In this document: in pieces, positions 59,135 to 64,000 of the stretch
Numbering within the stretch: position 1 is the stretch's first letter
How the letters are laid out: every line of letters begins with the position of its first letter
Source: Phytophthora vignae f. sp. vignae
Taxonomy: Eukaryota; Oomycota; Peronosporomycetes; Peronosporales; Peronosporaceae
Length of the DNA: 64,000 nucleotides
NCBI GenBank assembly: GCA_016169955.1
Contig: JABJUM010000008.1
Span: forward strand, 1,240,001-1,304,000
Reading direction: 5' to 3'
The notes under the pieces: generated by a model
What the model saw: the letters and a program-made list of their open reading frames with translations, nothing else
What the model was told of the DNA's origin: nothing
Databases searched by the model: none
Program-made: the position numbers and the translations under genes

Positions 59135-60778
59135 TTATCTGCGAGTCCGCGAACGAGACCTCGAGCGGGATGAAGAGTGGTGACGACGGTACCGGGATGA
59201 CGATCTTCGAGACGATCGGTCGTGCGATCGGGACCGCGACGAAGAAGCCGAGCGTCGGCGGCTGCTTCTTCGGCTCCGGGGACCCCTCTCACGCCCTCGA
59301 GATTGCGATCGGCTATTGCTACGATTACGACTGCGCCTTCCTCGAGAATGCGAATGACGTGTTTCTCGTCGTGGACTCGGGTCTCGCCGCTTGGGGTCAT
59401 TACTCGCTGGCGCGCGATCTCGTGGTGGGGAGCGAAGACGCTCTGGACGATTATTCTCCCCTTCGCCCAGGGTCGGTTCACGGCCACGGGTGGTTCGCGC
59501 AACCAGCTCTTCGAAAACTTGCTGCTGCTTCTGTGTCGAAAGTAGCACTGTAGACTCTGCGGAGCTGTAAAATTGCTGTACAAGTTTCTGCACTTCGTCA
59601 CTCTCCCATCGCGTAGCCGACGTGTCCAGCGTAGCGAGCTTTTCTTCGAGAAACTTCGTAAGCCGCAGTTGCTCTCCATCTCGCTTCAGAGCCTCGGTCT
59701 TGTATTCTGCCACCGCTTTTGCATAAATCTTCTCTTGGGCCGACAGAGTCAACAATGCCAGCGCGTCTTCTTGGACCTGCTTGTAGCGACCAGGCTGGAG
59801 CTGTTCTTCAAGTGTCGAAATAAAAACACTCAGCGTTGTTTTTGGATCCCACGAGTCGAGCTGGAACTGCTCTTTCAGTAATTGAGTGAACACTTGCTTG
59901 GCCTGCTTAAGCTTGCCCTTCTTCTCCGCCTTAAGGTCTTCTCGACGGTACTCGACGAAGTGTTCAAAAATCGCGCGACGCTCATCCATCGTCGGCACGC
60001 CCATAAACCGAGGATCACCAGCAATCTGCGGCAACGCTACCGACCACTTGCAGAACGGCATGATGTTCTTGTCGCGCAGCATCGCGCGGAACTGCTCGAT
60101 GCGCTTTTGCTCACGCGCCTTGCGTTCCTGCTCCTCCTGGATCTCCTCCGCCGTCAGCGGTTCCTCCTCCTCGACTTCTTGCTGCGATATCAGCTCCTGC
60201 TGCTTTCCTTCCTTTCCTTCGCTAGTCTGCTCCGCCTCCGCCACAGCCTCGTCTTGTCGCTTCTCCTTCTGCTTTTTCTGCTTCTTGTGTTTCTTCTTCT
60301 CCTTCTTCTCTTTCTTCGCCGCTTTATCCGCTTCTTGTGCTTGTTTCTCCTCCTCCTTTCTTGCCAACTCCGCCATGGTTTCCCTCTCACGCGCGTCTGC
60401 GGCTGCAGCAGCTTCCGCCTCGCCCCACTCACTCGGCCGCTCCCACACCGACACGCGCGTCTTCGAGTTGAAGTAGTAGAGCGTGCCATTGCCCGTGTCA
60501 TGCGCCGTCCAAGCCCCGGAGCGAGCCACTGCGTTCTGCAGCATGAGCTTCATCATGAACTCGGTCTCGAGCGACGCAAGGCCAGCGGGCACTTCCCATT
60601 GGGACGAGTCCGTACTCCGGTCGTAGTAGAAGAGCCGCCCGTCGCCGTCATCGTGCACCAACCAGTCGCCCACAACCTGCAGCGCATTGAGCCAGTACAG
60701 CTTCTGCTCTGCAGTCAGTTCCGTGTCGCTGGGAGGAGGCGGAGGAGGTGGCGGTGGCGGCGGCGTGGGGAGCTCCAT
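59135..60778 (-). CDS. WW/FF/RS-domain splicing or transcription factor (Prp40/TCERG1-like)
   Basis: A single exon encodes 547 residues from the ATG at 60776-60778. It starts MELPTPPPPP with a run of 11 prolines. Two WW domains follow (GDWLVHDDGDGRLFYYDRST to WEVP; GAWTAHDTGNGTLYYFNSKT to WERP). Next come a Lys/Glu-rich charged region and at least two FF-type segments (FRAMLRDKNIMPFCKWSVAL to FVEYRRED; AKQVFTQLLKEQF to FISTLEEQL). The last 90 residues are an Arg/Ser-rich domain (SRSRSRSRTRR). WW and FF domains bind proline-rich proteins and the RNA polymerase II tail. RS tails act in the spliceosome. TCERG1 and Prp40 usually carry more FF repeats and lack such an RS tail. It converges on the preceding gene, with 103 bp between ends. 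Confidence 0.85.
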   Translation of the reverse strand: MELPTPPPPPPPPPPPSDTELTAEQKLYWLNALQVVGDWLVHDDGDGRLFYYDRSTDSSQWEVPAGLASLETEFMMKLMLQNAVARSGAWTAHDTGNGTLYYFNSKTRVSVWERPSEWGEAEAAAAADARERETMAELARKEEEKQAQEADKAAKKEKKEKKKHKKQKKQKEKRQDEAVAEAEQTSEGKEGKQQELISQQEVEEEEPLTAEEIQEEQERKAREQKRIEQFRAMLRDKNIMPFCKWSVALPQIAGDPRFMGVPTMDERRAIFEHFVEYRREDLKAEKKGKLKQAKQVFTQLLKEQFQLDSWDPKTTLSVFISTLEEQLQPGRYKQVQEDALALLTLSAQEKIYAKAVAEYKTEALKRDGEQLRLTKFLEEKLATLDTSATRWESDEVQKLVQQFYSSAESTVLLSTQKQQQVFEELVARTTRGREPTLGEGENNRPERLRSPPRDRAPASNDPKRRDPSPRRETRHSHSRGRRSRNRSNSRSQSRGRERGPRSRRSSRRRSASSSRSRSHDRSSRRSSSRYRRHHSSSRSRSRSRTRR

Positions 60779-60900
60779 GGCGACACGGGTTAATGACGCT
60801 CGTGTGCGCAACATAACATTCGTGTGGCGCACCCAAACTGCATTAGCTCCAATCGTTGCAGACCAGAACCAGATTCCACTGCAGATTCCTGCTGGAGGTG
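60779..60900. promoter_or_regulatory. Compact bidirectional promoter
   Basis: Only 122 bp separate the divergent ATGs at 60778 and 60901. Both genes must start transcription here or overlap at their 5' ends. ATTAGCTCCAAT lies near the middle. No TATA box is seen. Confidence 0.5.
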
Positions 60901-61341
60901 ATGGCGGCGGCCCAGGGCAGCAGCGCACGGCGGGCGCCGCCCAAGCGCCGACGCTTCGAGACGGATGAGGAGTACGAGGAGGAGCAGTTGCTGCTGGATC
61001 TCGAAGCGGAGCTGCAGCAAGTGCAGGCGCTCAAGGCCCAGACGCAGCAGCGCGTGGTCCAGCTGCTGCAGGACCAGAAGCAACTGGAGCAGCAGCAGCG
61101 GCGACTGCAGCGCCAAAGCGACCGACGCGACGCCGGCGCCGCCACTGCGCGCATGCTGCAGCTCCAGGAGAGAGAAAGAGAGCGACTCGCCGCGGCGGAG
61201 GCCAAGCGCGAGCGCGACGAGGAGAAGGCCAAGGTCAGGGCCGAAGAGGCGCTGCGCCGCCGTGAAAATGCCATCGAGACGCGGGACGACGACCTGGACG
61301 ATCTCGATGCGTTCTTGACCCAGGACGCCGCGAACTTCTGA
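60901..61341 (+). CDS. Small coiled-coil nuclear-type protein, unknown
   Basis: The frame encodes 146 residues from the ATG at 60901. It begins with a basic PPKRRRF motif (probable nuclear signal) and an acidic ETDEEYEEEQ. A long, nearly continuous helix rich in Gln/Glu/Arg/Leu follows with heptads (LLQDQKQLEQQQRRLQRQ; ERERERLAAAEAKRERDEEK). The end is acidic (DDDLDDLDAFL). No catalytic domain. It shares its promoter with the WW/FF/RS factor, so a nuclear RNA-related role is plausible but unproven. In-frame codons upstream are not preceded by a likely leader, so the first ATG is used. Confidence 0.7.
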   Translation: MAAAQGSSARRAPPKRRRFETDEEYEEEQLLLDLEAELQQVQALKAQTQQRVVQLLQDQKQLEQQQRRLQRQSDRRDAGAATARMLQLQERERERLAAAEAKRERDEEKAKVRAEEALRRRENAIETRDDDLDDLDAFLTQDAANF

Positions 61342-62052
61342 GCACTACAGTGCAATACATGTATATTTATGGCGGTGGGTATTGTCGCTGGCGCGTTGTG
61401 GGCTGTTGCTGCTACCTACGGCTCCATTTATTACCCCCTCATTGACGATGCCAGCTTACCTAAAACAAGCAGTGCTGGCACGGCGGATCGATATTCATGA
61501 ATGGAGACCGTGGCCAATGGGCTCTAGCAGGATTCGCACCTGGTGATCAAGGCCGGTCTGAGGCGGGTCCGGCACTGGCCCGCAGCGCCCAGATGGCGCA
61601 GTAGCTGTCAGCGACTTCAACATCGAAACACGTGGATCGCGCCCGCGGTATATAGCGGCGACGGCGGCAGCAGCTTTGCGTCTGTGGTGGTCGGGAAGCT
61701 GCCGTTGCGCTCGCTCGCGACAGCTACGTACATGTTCACGCGCCTGCCTAAACAGCGTCGCTCCGAGCTGCGTCGCCTGTGAGATGATGAGTCCAGCACA
61801 GCGGCGAGTGGGGATCTTAACCCCTCCGACTTGCTTCTCAGCGGCGACTAGGAAAGGCCCATGTCAGCTCATGGCAGCCTACACACCCTGCGCTCTTCCA
61901 TTTTCGAACGGCGCGTGGGAGCCCAAGGTGTCGGCCGCCCAGCGCCGCCTGATGGCCGGAGTCAGCGCGGGAAACAGCGCAATTGAAACGGCGCGGGATT
62001 GGTCAAAAGGGGGAGGCACACGGTTGGCTAAAAACCCTATGAAGCGCCAGCG

Positions 62053-62064
62053 ATTGGCCGAAAA
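62053..62064 (+). promoter_or_regulatory. CCAAT-type promoter word ATTGGCCGAAAA
   Basis: Identical to the word at 3285-3296 (minus strand) and one base from that at 586-597. It lies 216 bp upstream of the MAP kinase ATG and about 155 bp upstream of the initiator-like word. Confidence 0.45.
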
Positions 62065-62217
62065 AATCTTGCCTGAGTTCTCCACTTCGCCCAGCCAAGA
62101 GCGAGGCCAAACCCCGCACAACGCAAAAAGCCCGAGGAACGGAGCCGCCCGACGATATCCGGTGACTTTCCTTACTAACAAAACCCCCCAGCTCCTGACC
62201 TGACCCCCTCCCCGAAA

Positions 62218-62229
62218 GGACCATCACTC
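62218..62229 (+). promoter_or_regulatory. Initiator-like word GGACCATCACTC (MAP kinase gene)
   Basis: The third exact copy of this 12-mer in the window, 51 bp upstream of the ATG at 62280. Position and recurrence suggest a transcription start element. Confidence 0.55.
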
Positions 62230-62279
62230 TTATCCGCTCGGAGCCTTGCACGCCGTCCGCCGTCCCGCCGCTGCCGACC

Positions 62280-64000
62280 ATGGAGACCACGCCCACCGCC
62301 AAGGAAATGGCCGACGCGGCCAACCGCAAGCGCAAGATGACGGCGACCACGCCGCCGCCCGGCCTCAAGCGCGGCAACAAACTATCGCGGCCCGCGGCCT
62401 CCGCCAGCGCCAGCGTGTCCAACGGCGTGACGCCGCCTGTGGTGACGCCGCAGGGCTCGATCCACACGTCCGAGCAGTTCATCGACCACCAGCGCGCCAT
62501 GTTCAGTGCCGCCGTGGCCCCCACGCCGCACGGACCCGTGGAGCAGATGCCACCCACGCCCGCCTTCGTGAACCGCAACGGCTTCAGCCACACACCCGAT
62601 GGCTTCGCGTCCACGCCCAGCGATGGCTTACCATCCAACAGCGCCATGGCGCAGCAGTCGGCTGGCTCGGCCTCCACTCCCGCGGACGACGGCAACCAGG
62701 GGGCGGGCGCCACCGCTGCTACCGCTAATGGACACTCGTCGCACGCGCCTACACCGTCGCCCGTGCCCCGCGCGGCGCCGCTCAACCTCCGCAACTTTGC
62801 CAACTGGGAGGTCGGCAGCCGCTACACGCTCGTGCGGCTCCTCGGCAAGGGATCCTACGGACAGGTACGACGAAGACCTGATTAAGCAGTCTTACGTGGG
62901 AGAGCAGGGAGCTCTATGGAGATGTAGGCAGAATGCTGATGTAGAACATTTATCTCGTCCTTTTGCTGTGACCCCACGCAGGTCGCCGAAGCCTTCGACA
63001 CGGAACGCCAGAAGAAGGTGGCCATCAAGAAGATCATCAACGTCTTCGACCAGGAGATCGACTGCAAGCGGTTGTACCGCGAGATCTATATTTTGCGCCG
63101 TCTGAGGTATGTAGAGGCTCTATAGTTTCCTTTCGATGGATTTTTGATATGGGGAGTCTTACTAAGCGTTGCGCATCGTTCCGCAGTCATCCGCAAGTGA
63201 TCAACCTGATCGACGTGATCCCGCCCGAGAACTACGACACCTTCACGGATCTGTACTTGGTGTTCGACTTTGTTGACACGGACCTGCACAAGCTCATTAT
63301 GAGCCCGCAGTACCTGACCATTCGTCACATCCAAGTCTTCTTGTACCAGCTTCTGTGCGGACTTAAGTACATCCACTCGGCGAACGTTATTCACCGCGAT
63401 ATGAAACCAGCCAACATTTTGCTGAACGAAGACTGCACGCTTATGGTAAGTAGTGGTGAATGCCGCCACCCATGTGCCAATTTGTTTATTCTTATGATTT
63501 TTGTGTGTGACTTCGCCTCCAGATTTGTGACTTTGGTCTCTCGCGTGTTATGGAAAGCGACATGTCGATGGAGGAGCTGAGCAAGCACTTGTACTCTCCG
63601 AAGGACTCCAAGTCGCCGACCACGTCGGATGGAGGAACCACCTCAGCACCGTCTCCTGGCAGCGCATCTTCTACGCCCTCCTCTGGCGAATTTCCGAAGA
63701 TGCGGCGGCAATTGACAAAGCACGTTGTTACGCGGTGGTACCGGGCACCGGAGCTTATCCTCCTTCAAGATTACGATTTTTCTGTGGATATGTGGAGTGT
63801 CGGATGCATTTTTGCCGAGCTGCTCAGCATGCAGGTCGAGAGTTGCCCTCGTTACCAGGAGCGAGTGCCCCTATTCCCCGGTCGCTCGTGTTTTCCGCTT
63901 AGCGCAGACCGCCCCACGACGTACTCGGACAAACTGGACCAACTAAACGTCATTTTCAACGTGATTGGCACGCCTGGTGAGGACGACATCGGCAGCTTGG
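62280..64000 (+). CDS. MAP-kinase-like protein kinase with TKH activation motif (3' part missing)
   Basis: Exons 62280-62864, 62982-63106, 63187-63445 and 63523 to the window edge join in frame (introns 117, 80 and 77 bp). Residues 1-180 are a Thr/Pro/Ser/Ala-rich extension. The kinase domain starts at about 183: LLGKGSYGQVAEAF, VAIKKI (catalytic Lys), YREIYILRRL, HRDMKPANILL, and ICDFGLSR (DFG about 326-328). Between DFG and the activation motif are about 60 residues, roughly 44 more than in ERK2, including a Ser/Thr/Pro/Gly-rich insert. The motif is RQLTKHVVTRWYRAPEL: the T-x-Y of MAP kinases is TKH (about 388-390), with His in place of Tyr. VDMWSVGCIFAELL and LFPGRS follow. The frame stays open to the edge, so the end is outside. 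It would phosphorylate Ser/Thr-Pro sites. Confidence 0.9.

Larger units (their letters stand above)
61342..62279. other. Intergenic and promoter region of the MAP kinase gene
   Basis: A 938-bp gap. Inverted CCAAT boxes occur at 61998-62002 (GGATTGGTCAAAAGG) and 62053-62057, and an initiator-like word at 62218-62229. A 175-codon plus-strand frame at 61676-62203 runs through these promoter words and shows no protein features. Confidence 0.5.

Noticed and set aside
61500..61660. tRNA-like words (an A-box-like TGGCGCAGTAG on the plus strand near 61594; a B-box-like GGTGCGAATCC on the minus strand near 61530).
   Set aside because: They are on opposite strands and no cloverleaf with acceptor and anticodon stems can be drawn.
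61676..62203. A 175-codon plus-strand frame before the kinase gene.
   Set aside because: It runs through two CCAAT boxes and ends just before the initiator-like word, so it is promoter DNA read as protein.
1..64000. CRISPR arrays, bacterial operons, riboswitches and rRNA genes.
   Set aside because: No regularly spaced repeats, ribosome-binding-site spacing or rRNA sequence was seen; the window is eukaryotic with spliced genes.

Overview
The window looks like nuclear DNA of an oomycete, most likely a Phytophthora-like Peronosporales species (inference). Genes are dense and often intronless. Where introns occur they are 62-117 bp with GT..AG ends. Intergenic gaps are about 100-300 bp except where transposons sit. 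A decayed gene resembles a multi-pass membrane family I associate with Phytophthora. Pieces of MULE, hAT and pogo/CENPB-type transposons are present, and promoters carry initiator-like sequences instead of TATA boxes.

Layout. 1-3.1 kb: two minus-strand genes of unknown function, the first running off the left edge. 3.1-12.6 kb: a transposon island. It holds a Mutator-like (MULE) transposase on the plus strand and, on the minus strand, a chromodomain/cysteine-peptidase-like protein and a basic companion protein. A gene-free, AT-richer stretch with a large hairpin follows. 12.7-21.7 kb: housekeeping genes, namely a myristoylation-signal ankyrin protein, ribosomal protein S10, a mitochondrial solute carrier, mitochondrial dienoyl-CoA isomerase, and a large zinc finger/PDZ/PH/C2 scaffold. 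21.7-26.2 kb: a graveyard with a broken membrane-protein gene interrupted by a pogo-like relic, a 32-bp tandem duplication, and a short hAT relic with degenerate terminal inverted repeats.

26.5-36 kb: nucleoporin Nup93, an unknown Ser-rich protein, a tandem pair of small genes sharing an N-terminal module (one with a stand-alone DNA polymerase beta-type lyase domain), and an EF-hand protein. 36.1-54.6 kb: a single-exon 18.5-kb gene for midasin (MDN1), the AAA ATPase of 60S ribosome maturation. 56.5-59.0 kb: a six-exon gene fusing a histidine phosphatase (phosphoglycerate mutase-like) to a mitochondrial-type NAD kinase. 59.1-61.3 kb: a WW/FF/RS splicing-type factor and a divergent coiled-coil protein. 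62.3 kb to the right edge: a MAP-kinase-like gene with a TKH activation motif and a long activation-loop insertion.

The genes form no operon or pathway, but nuclear and ribosome functions recur (RPS10, MDN1, Nup93, splicing factor). Two short sequence words recur just upstream of otherwise unrelated genes: GGACCATCACTC (three exact copies) and ATTGGCYGAAAA (three copies). They look like core-promoter elements. The strongest candidates for something undescribed are the MULE with its chromodomain-peptidase cargo, the phosphatase-NAD kinase fusion, the orphan lyase-domain gene pair, and the TKH kinase.
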